Below, piece after piece: positions 29,101-38,259 of a stretch of DNA of 64,000 bases. The translations under genes and the position numbers were made by a program. The first letter of the stretch is position 1; each line of letters begins with the position of its first letter. Location of the stretch: the NCBI RefSeq assembly GCF_025854335.1, contig NZ_CP107716.1, positions 3,837,001 through 3,901,000 on the forward strand, written 5' to 3'. The notes beneath the pieces are model-generated. The model made no database searches and was not told the DNA's origin. It worked only from the letters and a program-made list of their open reading frames with translations. This DNA comes from Pelagibacterium flavum. GTDB lineage: Bacteria > Pseudomonadota > Alphaproteobacteria > Rhizobiales > Devosiaceae.

Positions 29101-29206
29101 GGCGCGGGTTCTGCCCAAGCCCGGCCAGCGCTTTAAGGGCGATTACGACCATCTGGCGCGCACCGAGGAATGGACGCTGCTCGATGGCGGTGAGGAGGGC
29201 GAATGA
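26135..29206 (+). CDS. addB: double-strand break repair protein AddB
   Basis: A 1023-aa AddB of the alphaproteobacterial AddAB helicase-nuclease. It has an inactivated helicase-like N-terminal region and a C-terminal PD-(D/E)XK nuclease; the active-site segment SGRADRIDRTRSGGLEIIDF followed by KTG lies near residue 885. AddAB resects DNA ends for RecA-dependent repair. ATG 26135 shares its A with the preceding stop; an in-frame upstream extension is disfavoured because it overlaps the previous gene. Confidence 0.93.
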   Translation: MARSGNIFSIAPHAPFLDTLADAIIEGRIAPGWRREGPFWLSDFTIYLPTRRAANTLSRILADRLGDAPMLLADIRPLGGDDPSQEPFIPPYEPVELPGAINRFKRRLLLAEIIERWLAVTGEGAFSAPGLGGASGAPNGAEIFALADSLGTLIDDFTIARRDPRSLKSIESEHLPAQWQEHLDFVTFVLDAWPQILAGEGEMEGAERTNILLERKAASLALVHGDRPVVVAGSTGSIPATADLIASVAKLANGAVVLAGLDTGIDGETLSALSDPGRNPHGHPQYGLARLLKRVGTLPEAVTELAPDEAPRTKILNAALGLPDATAQWQAVAQGLGTELQAGTEGLSLLVARTPEEEARAIAICVHDALEQNKSVAIIAPDQTLARRICAELARFGVSLDDAAGTPLLLSRAGRLVRQAVSVLANGLNAVDIMALLRNRHVTLGLGRGSVAPASQWLDLGVLRGQRPLPGFAGLRRAVAENLDGTTKRPALKLDADKAQGVLALIDALETALAPLAGLMARDGFAASDVAAVLGETIGNLRDVPQGEKIAPLEGEDELARWIELAARQGGRGPRLSGGGLAFALEGLMAGQSVRPRQPDAEDVQLFGRLEARLMRADRVILAGMIETVWPEVADPGPWMSRGMRLAAGLEPPEKLHGLAAHDFLMAAGGPEVVFTLPERAGTSPANPSRLIQRLEAFVGPQINKTMQERGAVWVEMARRLDATGLPPQPAGRPAPRPPADVRPRKLSITEAETLLRSPYDLYARHVLGLKRIDPLGADPDHAERGTLIHDILGDFLTEGHDPADADAFEAIMAIAQERYGRLDAIPARRDIWLARFGAIARAFLDFERGRPQIAARMAEISGRIELPLSDPPFVLSGRADRIDRTRSGGLEIIDFKTGQAPAPKEMKQFFAPQLPLEAHMARVGGFVGAEGQTEAMAFIKLSHGPKALEITQYAAPDGMSLSEAIETTFSLFQNHVAAMLLRDDFPMTARVLPKPGQRFKGDYDHLARTEEWTLLDGGEEGE

Positions 29207-32200
29207 GCGAGGAAATCCTTTCCGTTCCATTCGACACCACCGCCAAGCAGGCGCGGGTGGCCGAGCCGCGGGCCAACGCCTGGGTTTCGGCCAATGCAGG
29301 GTCGGGCAAGACCTATGTGCTCGCTCGCCGGGTGCTCCGGCTGCTGCTCGACGGCGCGCAGCCCGAAGCCATCCTGTGCCTGACCTATACCAAGGCGGCG
29401 GCCGCCGAAATGCGGCACCGGGTAACGGGAATTCTGGCGGTATGGGCGCGGGCCGATGAAGCCGAGCTTGAACGCGAGCTGGCCGTACTGTTGGGGCAGC
29501 GGCCGAGCCCGAACGAAAAGCTGCGGGCGCGGAGCCTTTTCGCCCATGCACTCGACACGCCGGGCGGGCTCAAGATCAACACCATCCACGCCTTTTGCGA
29601 GGCGGTTTTGCAGCGCTTTCCGCGCGAGGCTGGCGTGCCGGTCAATTTCACCGTCATCGAGGAGGCGGACGCCACGGCGCTGTTGCGCGAGGCGCGCGAG
29701 GGGGTGATCGCCGAGGGGCTCAAAGCAGAAGGGCCGGTTGGCGCGGCGGTGCGGGCGCTGTTTAACGCTCTGAGCGACAGTCAGATCGAAACCGCCATTG
29801 CCCAATGCCTAGCCAACAATCGCAAGCTGGGGCCGATCCTTGCCGATCCCGAGCAGGCGATTGCGGCAATGCGGGGCAGCATGGGGGTGGGGCCGGGCGA
29901 AACAATCGAAGCGTTCAATCGCGGCGTCGTGGACGGGATGCTGGTTTCGACCGGCGAATATTCCGTGATCTGGTCGCTGACGCCACCCGGCGTTGCCAAG
30001 CGGGCCGGATTCGAGGACAAGCTCGAACGGATCGACCGGGCAGCACCCACCGCAGCCCAGCTTTTCGCCGCTTATCTGACGGCGGCGGGGACGGCGCCCA
30101 AGCGGGGATTTCCGGCCAAGGCCATTGCAGCTTCCATGCCCGAACTGGCCGAGCGGCTGGCGGCCGAGGCCGAGCGGCTCGAAGCGCTGTTTGAAAAATC
30201 GAAAGCGCTGACCATTGCCGAGAACAGCGCGGCGCTGACAAGGGTGCTGGCGGCGATCCTCAAGCGTTATGAGACCAAAAAGCGGGCGCGTTCGCTTATG
30301 GATTTCGACGATCTGGTGGCGCGCACTGCAGCTCTGCTCGGCGACAGGGGCATGGGCGAATGGGTGCGCTACAAGCTCGATGCGGGGATCGACCACATCC
30401 TTGTCGATGAAAGCCAGGACACCAATCCCGAACAGTGGGCGGTGATCGACGCTCTGGTCGACGATTATTTTTCCGGTGCAGGGGCGGCACAAAAGCCCAA
30501 GACGATCTTTGCGGTGGGCGACCCCAAGCAATCGATCTATTCGTTTCAGGGGGCCGAGCCAAAACTGTTTCTGGACAAGGGGCGCGCGCTGGCAGCGGCA
30601 GCCAAGGCGGCGGGGCGCGACTGGTACGGGGAAACGCTGGAAACCAGTTTCCGTACGCTTGGTGAAATCCTCAATGGCGTGGACAAGGTGTTCAACCGGC
30701 CCGATATCGCTGCGTCGCTTTTGACCGAAACGGTCCGGCACGAGGCGGCGCGGACGCGAAAGGGGGGGCGGATCGAAATCTGGCCGGTGATCGAGAACCC
30801 CCACAGCCCCGATATCCCCGAGGCATGGCCGACAGCGCCCGTGGAAAGCCTTGCGGCAGCGCCGCGGCAATTGGCCAACAAGATTGCCGATACCATTGCC
30901 GGCTGGATCGAAAGCCGGGCGCCGATCGGGCCGGGAGGCAGGGCGATAAGGCCCGAGGACATTCTGATCCTCGTTCAGAAACGCAAGGGAATTTTTCCCG
31001 AGATCGTGCGGGCGTTAAAGCAGCGCAATATCGTCAGCCCCGGCGCCGACCGGCTGCCGGTTTCGGCCCATATCGCCATTGACGATCTTTTGGGGCTTGC
31101 CGATTTTCTGCTCAATCCGGCCGACGATCTGACACTGGCGGCAATCCTGCGCTCGCCACTGTTTTCGATTTCCGAGGATGAGTTGTTCACGCTGGCCCAT
31201 GGGCGCGGACCGATGAGCTTGTTCGAGCGGTTGGCGAGCAGCGAACTGGAGGCGGCGCAGACCGCATTTGAACGCTTGAGCGGACTGCGGCAGCGGCTCG
31301 ATTTCGACCGGCCCTACGAGTTTTTCGCGCATGTGCTTTACGGGCAGGACGGGCTGAAACAGTTTCACGCGCGGCTGGGCGAGGAAGTGGACGAGGTGAT
31401 CGCCGAATTTTTAGATCTGGCGCTTGAGCACGAGACATCCGACCAGCCCTCACTGACCGGGTTCGTTGCCGCAATGCGGGCGTCCGATATCGTGATCAAG
31501 CGCGATCTGGTGGCCAAGGCGGCGGGCGTTCGGGTGATGACCGTGCATGGGGCAAAGGGGCTCGAGGCGCCGGTGGTGATTTTGGCCGATGCCGCAACCA
31601 AGCCTCGGGCGGTATCCGACTGCGTCTTTTTCGGCACCCATGATGGCGATGCGTTTCTGCTCTATTGTCCAAGCAAGGATCATCATTGCGAGGCCTCGCG
31701 GCCGCTGCGGGCCGAGGTGGAAGCACGCAATATCGCCGAATACTGGCGCAATCTCTATGTGGGGATGACGCGGGCCGAAGAGGCGCTCCATATCGCGGGC
31801 ACGCTCGACAGCCGCACCAAGGTTGAGGAAACCTGGTTCGGCGCGGTTTCGGACGCGCTGGAGGACGAGAGCGCCACGATATCGGACCATCGGGGCGAGG
31901 TGTTGCGGTTTCCGGCTCTGGAACCGGAAGAATTGACGGGCGGGAACACGAGCGATGATTTGCGTGCCTCAATCCAACCGCTGACGCTGGGGCGAGCGCA
32001 GAGACGCAAGGGATTGCCGATCATCACCCCATCGCGGCACGATGAGATGTGGGTGCCGTCGGGACTGGAGACGGTGGCGGAAAGACTACTCGATGCGCGT
32101 GGGGCGCGGATGCGGGGCATCGCGTTGCATGCCCTGCTGCAGTATTTGAGTGCCGTACCTCAGGACCGGCAGGCAGCTGTGGCGCTGAGCGCGGCGCACA

Positions 32201-32616
32201 CGCTTTTGCCCGACGATCCCGAGCTTGCCGGGCCGGTGGCAGAGCGGGGGCTGGCGATCCTCTCCGACCCGGCTTTGGCCGGGCTGTTCGGGGCCGACAG
32301 CCGGGCAGAGGTGCCGTTTTCACTCAAAGTGCTGCAGGGCGGCGCCGAGGCGCGGCTGGAGGGGCGGATCGACCGGCTGGTTGTCGGGGAAAGCGTTCTG
32401 GTGGTCGATTACAAATCCGACGCCGGCGTGCCGGGCGGGCCCGAGGCGGTCTCGGCGGGGTATGCGCGCCAGTTGGCGCTGTACCGGCTGGCCGCGCAGC
32501 GACTGTTTTCGGGCAAAAGGATTGAGGCGGCTATCCTGTGGACGGAAAATTCGCGCCTGATGAGCATTCCTCCCGAATTGCTTGACGCGGCAGCGGGCGA
32601 CGTCACGGTGCTGTGA
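29203..32616 (+). CDS. addA: double-strand break repair helicase AddA
   Basis: A 1137-aa UvrD-type helicase-nuclease. Walker A SANAGSGKTYVLARR near residue 28, motif II VDESQDTNPEQWAV near 400, motif V/VI region VMTVHGAKGLEAPVV near 780, and a C-terminal nuclease LEGRIDRLVVGESVLVVDYK near 1050. It overlaps addB by 4 bp (ATGA), so the two subunits are probably translated together. Confidence 0.95.
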   Translation: MSEEILSVPFDTTAKQARVAEPRANAWVSANAGSGKTYVLARRVLRLLLDGAQPEAILCLTYTKAAAAEMRHRVTGILAVWARADEAELERELAVLLGQRPSPNEKLRARSLFAHALDTPGGLKINTIHAFCEAVLQRFPREAGVPVNFTVIEEADATALLREAREGVIAEGLKAEGPVGAAVRALFNALSDSQIETAIAQCLANNRKLGPILADPEQAIAAMRGSMGVGPGETIEAFNRGVVDGMLVSTGEYSVIWSLTPPGVAKRAGFEDKLERIDRAAPTAAQLFAAYLTAAGTAPKRGFPAKAIAASMPELAERLAAEAERLEALFEKSKALTIAENSAALTRVLAAILKRYETKKRARSLMDFDDLVARTAALLGDRGMGEWVRYKLDAGIDHILVDESQDTNPEQWAVIDALVDDYFSGAGAAQKPKTIFAVGDPKQSIYSFQGAEPKLFLDKGRALAAAAKAAGRDWYGETLETSFRTLGEILNGVDKVFNRPDIAASLLTETVRHEAARTRKGGRIEIWPVIENPHSPDIPEAWPTAPVESLAAAPRQLANKIADTIAGWIESRAPIGPGGRAIRPEDILILVQKRKGIFPEIVRALKQRNIVSPGADRLPVSAHIAIDDLLGLADFLLNPADDLTLAAILRSPLFSISEDELFTLAHGRGPMSLFERLASSELEAAQTAFERLSGLRQRLDFDRPYEFFAHVLYGQDGLKQFHARLGEEVDEVIAEFLDLALEHETSDQPSLTGFVAAMRASDIVIKRDLVAKAAGVRVMTVHGAKGLEAPVVILADAATKPRAVSDCVFFGTHDGDAFLLYCPSKDHHCEASRPLRAEVEARNIAEYWRNLYVGMTRAEEALHIAGTLDSRTKVEETWFGAVSDALEDESATISDHRGEVLRFPALEPEELTGGNTSDDLRASIQPLTLGRAQRRKGLPIITPSRHDEMWVPSGLETVAERLLDARGARMRGIALHALLQYLSAVPQDRQAAVALSAAHTLLPDDPELAGPVAERGLAILSDPALAGLFGADSRAEVPFSLKVLQGGAEARLEGRIDRLVVGESVLVVDYKSDAGVPGGPEAVSAGYARQLALYRLAAQRLFSGKRIEAAILWTENSRLMSIPPELLDAAAGDVTVL

Positions 32617-32724
32617 GAAGGTCACCTCACGGGGAGGCTTGAACTGGCTTCCGACTCTGCCTAGCTATAGTGTAACGTAATTTCCAAAGGTCCATATGTG
32701 GGGCCTGATAGTAAAGGTAGTGCC

Positions 32725-33048
32725 ATGACCGGACACGTTACAGACGCCAATTTCTCCACAGAAGTTCTGGGCTCGAAAGAGCCTGTGCTCGTTGATTTCT
32801 GGGCGGAATGGTGTGGTCCTTGCCGGGCGATCGCCCCGATCCTCGAAGAGATTTCGGGCGAAATGGCAGGCAAGGTCAAGATCGTCAAACTCAATGTCGA
32901 CGAAAACCCCGGCGTTGCCGCGCAATATGGTGTGCGCTCGATCCCGACCATGATTTTGTTCAAGGGCGGTGAAGCCGCCGACATCAAGGTTGGCGCAGGC
33001 ACGCCCAAGGCGGGGCTTGTCAAATGGCTCGAAGGCCACGCCGCCTAG
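32725..33048 (+). CDS. trxA: thioredoxin
   Basis: A 107-aa thioredoxin with the WCGPC active site near residue 31 and the cis-Pro segment [10 protein letters not shown]. It reduces protein disulfides in the cytoplasm. It lies about 110 bp downstream of addA, the usual rhizobial neighbour, and upstream of convergent folC. ATG 32725 was chosen over an upstream GTG-type extension because the protein then begins like other TrxA. Confidence 0.96.
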   Translation: MTGHVTDANFSTEVLGSKEPVLVDFWAEWCGPCRAIAPILEEISGEMAGKVKIVKLNVDENPGVAAQYGVRSIPTMILFKGGEAADIKVGAGTPKAGLVKWLEGHAA

Positions 33049-33052
33049 GCAT

Positions 33053-33164
33053 GGTCAGGTGAGGGCTGGCTGCAAACGCGGGTTTTCTGCGCTTCCGGTA
33101 CTCACGTACAAAAGTACGCTCCGTTCCGGTTCTCGAAAGCCCCCGTTTTCGCACAGCCCTGACC
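33053..33164. repeat. imperfect 110-bp long-hairpin repeat downstream of trxA
   Basis: Outer arms GGTCAG...GGGCTG and CAGCCCTGACC pair across the element, then an inner GCGGGTTTTC/GAAAGCCC stem, and a tip ACGTAC AAAA GTACG. It resembles RIME/REP-like intergenic hairpins known in rhizobia. Only this one copy is in the window. Confidence 0.6.
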
Positions 33165-33228
33165 TGCCCTGAGACTCAACAAGAATTCTCGATTTCTCGC
33201 CTCTCCTTTCGTTTGGGCGAGACAGCAG

Positions 33229-33269
33229 AACGCCTCCAGCTTTCAGGTTGGAGGCGTTTTGTTTTGTTT
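33229..33269 (+). terminator. strong intrinsic terminator for trxA, overlapping the folC 3' end
   Basis: Stem AACGCCTCCA and TGGAGGCGTT, 10 bp, 10-nt loop, then TTGTTTTGTTT on the plus strand. The folC stop codon (33243-33245) lies in the loop, so folC and the trxA transcript share this element. Confidence 0.8.
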
Positions 33270-34535
33270 GAGGACGGCGCCTGCAAGGTAGAGGGAGCCG
33301 CATATGACGATGCGGGCGCCTTCGAAATGGGCGGCGCGCTGCAGCGCGGCGGGGATCGAACGGGCGATGGTGGTTGGGATACCCCTGGCTTTGGGAAACC
33401 CCGCCAAGGCGCGGGCCGGCAGGGCGCCGGTTTCGCCGGGGATTGGGACCGTAAAGACGTGGCTGGTCATATCCGCCAGGGGCGCAAAGAAATTGGCGGC
33501 GTCCTTTGAGGCCATCATGCCGCACACCAGCACAAGCGGGGCCGGGCGGGCCTTGTTCATCTCCTTGAGCGCATTGGCGAGCACCTGAGCGCCAGCGGCG
33601 TTGTGGCCGCCATCGAGCCAGAGTTCCTGGCCCTCGGCGACATAGCCCGATAGCGCTCCGCGCAGCGGCATGAGGCGCGCGGGCCAGACGACCGAGCGCA
33701 GGCCGGTGGCGAGCTGGTTTTCATCCTCTACGAGGGAGAAATGGCGCATGGCGGCAAGGGCTAATGCCGCGTTGTCGACCTGATGAGCGCCGGCCAGGGC
33801 AGGGAGCGGCAGATCGAGTAGCCCGTCCTCGTCCTGATAGACAAGCTTGCCGCGCTGGGCGAATCCATCGAAATCGGCCCCGGCGGCGAAGGGTATGACG
33901 CCAAGCTTTTTGGCTTCGGTATCGATCACATCCATGGCCTCATCGGGCTGGCGGGCGACGACCAGCGGTGAGCCGGACTTGATGATGCCGGCCTTGGCGG
34001 AAGCGATCTCGGCGATGGTTTCGCCCAGAAACTGGGTGTGGTCCGACGAAATGGGCGTGATGATGGTGCCGAGAGGCTTATCGATCACATTGGTGGAATC
34101 GAACCGTCCGCCAAGACCCACTTCGAGCAGCAGGTAATCGGCGGGCACGCGGGAGAAGAGCAGGAAGGCGGCTGCCGTGGTGATCTCGAAAAAGGTGATC
34201 GGCTTGCCGCCATTGGCCTTCTCGCATTCTTCGAGCGCGGCGTTGAGCGCGCGCGAGGAGACGAGCTTTCCGGCCAGCCGAACCCGCTCGCGGAAGACGA
34301 CGAGATGGGGGGAAGTATAGACGTGGACGCGCTTGCCCTGCGCTTCGAGCATGGCGCGCAGGAAGGCAATGGTTGAGCCCTTGCCGTTGGTGCCGGCCAC
34401 GTGGATGACCGGCGGCAGCCGGTCCTGCGGACGGCCTATGGCCTCAAGCATGCGCTCGGTGCGCCCAAGCTCAAGATCGATGAGCTTGGGGTGGAGCGAG
34501 AGCAGCCGCTTCAATATCGCATCGGTGCGGGACAC
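33243..34535 (-). CDS. folC: bifunctional folylpolyglutamate synthase/dihydrofolate synthase
   Basis: A 430-aa Mur-ligase-like enzyme. The P-loop HVAGTNGKGSTIAFLR lies near residue 50, followed by the omega-loop-like TSPHLVVFRERV. It adds glutamate to dihydropteroate and to folates. It follows accD by 27 bp on the minus strand, the conserved trpFBA-accD-folC order. Confidence 0.95.
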   Translation of the reverse strand: MSRTDAILKRLLSLHPKLIDLELGRTERMLEAIGRPQDRLPPVIHVAGTNGKGSTIAFLRAMLEAQGKRVHVYTSPHLVVFRERVRLAGKLVSSRALNAALEECEKANGGKPITFFEITTAAAFLLFSRVPADYLLLEVGLGGRFDSTNVIDKPLGTIITPISSDHTQFLGETIAEIASAKAGIIKSGSPLVVARQPDEAMDVIDTEAKKLGVIPFAAGADFDGFAQRGKLVYQDEDGLLDLPLPALAGAHQVDNAALALAAMRHFSLVEDENQLATGLRSVVWPARLMPLRGALSGYVAEGQELWLDGGHNAAGAQVLANALKEMNKARPAPLVLVCGMMASKDAANFFAPLADMTSHVFTVPIPGETGALPARALAGFPKARGIPTTIARSIPAALQRAAHFEGARIVICGSLYLAGAVLKQNKTPPT

Positions 34536-34562
34536 GGCCGTCCTGGGCTTTTGATTATGAAA

Positions 34563-35555
34563 CTATTCGGCGTGGCCGGCGACCGGGGCGTTGGCAAGGA
34601 AATCGTCATCCCCATCGCCTTCGGCGGCGATCGCGACGTCACGCATGCTGACCGCCGCAGCAGCGGGGGTCGCGCTCTGGCGCGCGGCGGGAATGGCGTC
34701 GTTGGCCGGAGCCTTTGTCAGAAGGCCGATCAGCGAGCCGATTGTGGAACGCAGATTATGCCGGTGGACGACCATATCGACCATGCCGTGCTCGTAGAGA
34801 TATTCGGAGCGCTGGAAACCCTTGGGGAGTTTCTCGCGGATGGTTGTCTCGATGACGCGGGCACCGGCAAAGCCAATAACCGCGCCGGGTTCGGCCAGAT
34901 GCACGTCGCCCAGCATCGCGTAGGATGCGGTGACGCCACCGGTCGTGGGGTTGGTGAGAACCACGATATAGGGCAGGCCCGCTTCGCGCAGGCGCTGCAC
35001 CGCAACGGTGGTGCGGGGCATCTGCATGAGCGAGAGAATGCCTTCCTGCATGCGGGCACCGCCCGACGCAGTAAACATGACAAAGGGCGTGTGCGCGACG
35101 AGAGCGGCTTCAAGACCGGTCACAATGGCAGAGCCGGCGGCCATGCCGAGCGACCCGCCCATGAAATCGAAATCCTGGACACCAACCGTTAGCTTGGAAC
35201 CGTAAAGGTCGCCCTGGGCCACAAGCATGGCATCGTCGTTGCCGGTCTTGGTGCGATACTCTTTCAGTCGATCGGTATAGCGCTTTGTGTCGCGGAACTT
35301 CAGCGGATCCTGAGGGACCGAAGGCAACGAAAGCTTTGTATATTCGCCATCGTCAAAGAAGTTGTTCAGCCGGTCCGACGGCTTGATTTTCATGTGGTAG
35401 CCCGAATTGGGCACGACCCACTGATTGGCCTCGAGATCGCGATGGAACACCATTTCCCCGGTTTCGGGGCACTTCACCCAAAGATTGTCCTCGACCTCGC
35501 GGCGATTGAGGAAGGAGCGGATCTTGGGGCGAACGACGTTGTCGATCCAGTTCAT
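34563..35555 (-). CDS. accD: acetyl-CoA carboxylase carboxyltransferase subunit beta
   Basis: A 330-aa AccD, which with AccA moves the carboxyl group from biotin to acetyl-CoA. The carboxyltransferase core shows [19 protein letters not shown] and [15 protein letters not shown]. The N-terminal zinc ribbon of E. coli AccD (two CxxC pairs) is replaced by [13 protein letters not shown] and VVPNSGYH, with only one Cys left; the same loss is known in rhizobial AccD. A Pro/Ala-rich acidic C-terminal tail of about 50 residues follows the core. Start 35555 has a GAGAG site upstream. Confidence 0.95.
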   Translation of the reverse strand: MNWIDNVVRPKIRSFLNRREVEDNLWVKCPETGEMVFHRDLEANQWVVPNSGYHMKIKPSDRLNNFFDDGEYTKLSLPSVPQDPLKFRDTKRYTDRLKEYRTKTGNDDAMLVAQGDLYGSKLTVGVQDFDFMGGSLGMAAGSAIVTGLEAALVAHTPFVMFTASGGARMQEGILSLMQMPRTTVAVQRLREAGLPYIVVLTNPTTGGVTASYAMLGDVHLAEPGAVIGFAGARVIETTIREKLPKGFQRSEYLYEHGMVDMVVHRHNLRSTIGSLIGLLTKAPANDAIPAARQSATPAAAAVSMRDVAIAAEGDGDDDFLANAPVAGHAE

Positions 35556-35628
35556 TTTCTCTCGTCTCAGCTTTTCATTCGGGCGGAACGCGCTGCCCAA
35601 GATGTAGGAAGCAATTGTGGCAATACTA

Positions 35629-36456
35629 TCAGCTTCTGGCGCTGCGCGCACCTTGTGACAATGTACGAACCAGATTGTGAACAGCCTGTGGAGTTCCAAG
35701 GCTGGCGCGGCCGTTTTCGAGCGATTTTTCGATCGCGGCAACCAGTGCCGAGCCGACGACAACGCCATCGGCATCCTTGCCGATCAGGGCGGCGTCTTCT
35801 GCGGATTTGATGCCGAAACCGACCGCTACGGGCAGGTCGGTGACCGATTTGATGCGATTGACCGCTTCGCCCACCGCGGCGCGGTTTTTAATCTCGGCGC
35901 CGGTGATGCCGGTCATCGAGACGTAATAGACAAAGCCCGAGGCGTTGTTGAGCACTGTCGGCAGGCGGTTTGCGTCGGTGGTGGGGGTGGTCAGGCGGAT
36001 GAAGTTGAGGCCGGTTTTGAGCGCCGGGATGCACAATTCGTCATCTTCCTCGGCGGGGAGATCGACAACAATCAGGCCGTCGACGCCCGATCTTACGGCC
36101 TCGGCGATGAACTTTTCGACGCCGTAGATGTAGATGGGGTTGTAGTAACCCATCAGAACTATTGGGGTTTCGTCGTCATTCGCCCGGAAGCGGGCGACCA
36201 TTTCAAGCGTCTTTTCAAGGCTCATGCCGGCGGCAAGGGCGCGCTGGCCGGCGAGCTGGATGGCGACGCCATCGGCCATGGGATCTGAAAACGGCATGCC
36301 CAGTTCGATCACATCGGCGCCCGCGGCCGGGAGCCCGGCGAGAATGGCGTCGGCGGTCGCCTCGTCGGGGTCTCCGGCCATGATGAACGAGACAAAAGCG
36401 GGGCGGTTTTCGGCCCGTGTCTTTTCAAACCGCTTGTCGATGCGCGAGGCGCCCAT
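35629..36456 (-). CDS. trpA: tryptophan synthase alpha subunit
   Basis: A 275-aa TIM-barrel enzyme. Catalytic Glu in [16 protein letters not shown] and Asp in [12 protein letters not shown]; the phosphate-binding [10 protein letters not shown] is also present. It cleaves indole-3-glycerol phosphate and passes indole to TrpB. Unlike the common rhizobial layout it is separated from trpB (39508) by about 3 kb of other genes. ATG 36456 follows GGAGATTTC. Confidence 0.96.
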   Translation of the reverse strand: MGASRIDKRFEKTRAENRPAFVSFIMAGDPDEATADAILAGLPAAGADVIELGMPFSDPMADGVAIQLAGQRALAAGMSLEKTLEMVARFRANDDETPIVLMGYYNPIYIYGVEKFIAEAVRSGVDGLIVVDLPAEEDDELCIPALKTGLNFIRLTTPTTDANRLPTVLNNASGFVYYVSMTGITGAEIKNRAAVGEAVNRIKSVTDLPVAVGFGIKSAEDAALIGKDADGVVVGSALVAAIEKSLENGRASLGTPQAVHNLVRTLSQGARSARS

Positions 36457-36532
36457 GAAATCTCCACGACGAAAAAGCCAATGTTTGCCGGGATAAAGGA
36501 CAGGTTGGGGGTGCAAGTCAACTCCATCAATA

Positions 36533-36566
36533 CAAAAGGCACCCGGCCGGAGGCGGGTGCCTTTTT
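36533..36566. terminator. bidirectional intrinsic terminator
   Basis: Stem AAAAGGCACCCG and CGGGTGCCTTTT with a short loop; T-runs appear on both strands. On the minus strand it ends the small DUF1127-like gene, thereby isolating trpA from upstream transcription. Confidence 0.8.
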
Positions 36567-36590
36567 GATGTCGACCGCGAAAGCGGCAGA

Positions 36591-36773
36591 TTACTTGGAG
36601 TTGAACGCAGTATCGAAAGCGTGACGGGCCAGATCGGCGCGATTGAGACCGCGCGAGCGCAGTGCATCGTCGGACATGTTGGACAGATTGGAATAAAGGT
36701 TCGAGGCGTTGCGGGCGCGGCCCACGTCACCGAAAAAACCCGAGATGGAATCGAAAATCCGATTGCGTGCCAT
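36591..36773 (-). CDS. small DUF1127-like protein
   Basis: A 60-aa basic protein. The C-terminal half, [21 protein letters not shown], split here by me at no motif boundary, resembles the DUF1127/YjiS motif in which the segment D-x-x-L-x-x-x-G is followed by an R-x-D-I/L box. DUF1127 proteins in rhizobia are often small RNA-binding or phosphate/nitrogen-responsive proteins. It sits just upstream of trpA, with its own terminator between. Confidence 0.6.
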   Translation of the reverse strand: MARNRIFDSISGFFGDVGRARNASNLYSNLSNMSDDALRSRGLNRADLARHAFDTAFNSK

Positions 36774-36963
36774 TGTTCAAATCTCCTGAAAGGTGCTTGA
36801 TTTCTTGAGATTTAAATGCGCCTGCCGGTGGCAATAAACAAGCGCTCAATGGGTATTCCAGCCATGCACAAAGCGGGGGGCTGACGGCCAGTGGACACTC
36901 GGTGCACTTGGCCGCCACGCCCAAAGGACATTCAACTGAGGGCGAGCTGAATGTCGCTCTGTC

Positions 36964-37383
36964 TTACGCCTTGCCCTCGGCCAGCAGTTTTTCGATGTTG
37001 GTGAAGTTTTCTTCCCAGCCCCATTTGGCGCCGCCGATGGCCTGTTTCTGTTCGGGGCGGAAGCCGGTCTGCTCCATGCGCAGACGGGTGCCCGTGGCCG
37101 TGGCGGTGAGGGTGAAGACCACGACGCTTTCGAGCGCGTAGGCGGGATCGGAGTGGGGGTGGTTCCAGGTGTAGGAAAGGGTCTTTTCGGGCTCGATGGC
37201 CAGAACCTCGCATTCCACACCACCCCAATCGCCGCGCAGGGTGAAATTGTGCCCGATCTCGGGCTTGAAGTCGGTCTTCATCAGCCATTCCTCCATCAGA
37301 TGGGGCTGGGTGAGGGCGCGCCATATCTTTTCGGGCGGAAAGGGGATTTCGCGTTCGACGGTGACGGTGATGGGTTCAGCCAT
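36964..37383 (-). CDS. SRPBCC/AHSA1 family protein
   Basis: A 139-aa START-fold protein. The N-terminal REIPFPPEKIWRALTQP and the C-terminal GWEENFTNIEKLLAEG are typical of the AHSA1 (activator of Hsp90 ATPase-like) group, whose genes are often next to ArsR regulators and DUF1801 genes, as here. The ligand is unknown. It is the last gene of a tightly packed minus-strand cassette that begins with the ArsR gene at 38828. Confidence 0.8.
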   Translation of the reverse strand: MAEPITVTVEREIPFPPEKIWRALTQPHLMEEWLMKTDFKPEIGHNFTLRGDWGGVECEVLAIEPEKTLSYTWNHPHSDPAYALESVVVFTLTATATGTRLRMEQTGFRPEQKQAIGGAKWGWEENFTNIEKLLAEGKA

Positions 37384-37393
37384 GGTGGTGTCC

Positions 37394-37825
37394 TCAGTGC
37401 GACTTTTTGGTCCGGGCGGGTTTCTTTAAGGAATTGAGGGTTGCGGCGGCGGCAAAGAGCGCCTTTAAGGCCGCCTCGTCGATTTCCGCGTCCTCATGGA
37501 TGTCGATGGCGCGGCGGGTGTTGCCATCGAGGCTCGAATTGAACAGGCCCTTGGGGTCGTCGAGCGATGCACCCTTGGCGAAGGTCAGTTTGACATAGGT
37601 CTTGTAGGTCTCGCCGGTGCAGATGATGCCGGCATGGGACCAGACCGGGGTGCCGCGCCATTTCCATTCCTCGAGAACTTCGGGGACGGCCTCATGGATG
37701 AGGGCGCGGACCCTGGCGAGGGTTTTTCCGCGCCAGTCGCCGAGATCGGCGATGCGGGCATCGATCAGCTCGGACGCGCTCGCGGTGGACGGAGCGGCCT
37801 GGGTGTCATTATCGGGTTTTGGCAT
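37394..37825 (-). CDS. DUF1801 domain-containing protein
   Basis: A 143-aa protein with a Ser/Ala-rich N-terminal stretch followed by a DUF1801 domain: VRALIHEAVPEVLEEWKWRG, GIICTGETYKTYVKLTF and the late KGLFNSSLDG block. Function unknown; the fold resembles YdhG-like proteins. It has a second DUF1801 relative immediately upstream and the AHSA1 gene 11 bp downstream. Start 37825 was preferred to an upstream frame extension into the previous gene. Confidence 0.78.
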   Translation of the reverse strand: MPKPDNDTQAAPSTASASELIDARIADLGDWRGKTLARVRALIHEAVPEVLEEWKWRGTPVWSHAGIICTGETYKTYVKLTFAKGASLDDPKGLFNSSLDGNTRRAIDIHEDAEIDEAALKALFAAAATLNSLKKPARTKKSH

Positions 37826-37835
37826 TGGGTAAGTC

Positions 37836-38255
37836 TCACATTTTTTCGCCGGGCAGCTTGCTGGCCTGTTCGATCCATGAGGCGAACTGGTCCTCATCGA
37901 ACCCCATGTCCTCATAGATATCGAGGTAGCGCACCGCCGGGTATTTCGAGGTGCCGGGCGGGGGCGGATCGAGGTCGCTGCCCTTAAAGAAGGTCACCTT
38001 CACGTATTTCGTCATGCAGTGGTAGGAGGTGAACCAATAGTCCTTTTCGACCCCGTAAAAGGGCGAGTTCCACTTGACCGCCTTTTGCACATCGGGAACC
38101 ACGCGGGTGATAATGGCATCGAGGCGGCGCCCGATATCGCCCTTCCACCCCGGCATGGCGTCGAGATAGGCCCTGACGGGAGCCTCGCCATAGCCCTTGG
38201 GAATCTGGGGATTTCCGCCGGACAACAACACCGGCTTGCTTTCCGATTTGCTCAT
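37836..38255 (-). CDS. DUF1801 domain-containing protein
   Basis: A 139-aa DUF1801 protein: AIITRVVPDVQKAVKWNSPF, WFTSYHCMTKYVKVTFF and RYLDIYEDMGFD. It is a distant paralogue of the next gene downstream. It starts 4 bp after the stop of the small membrane protein gene. Confidence 0.78.
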   Translation of the reverse strand: MSKSESKPVLLSGGNPQIPKGYGEAPVRAYLDAMPGWKGDIGRRLDAIITRVVPDVQKAVKWNSPFYGVEKDYWFTSYHCMTKYVKVTFFKGSDLDPPPPGTSKYPAVRYLDIYEDMGFDEDQFASWIEQASKLPGEKM

Positions 38256-38259
38256 TGTG

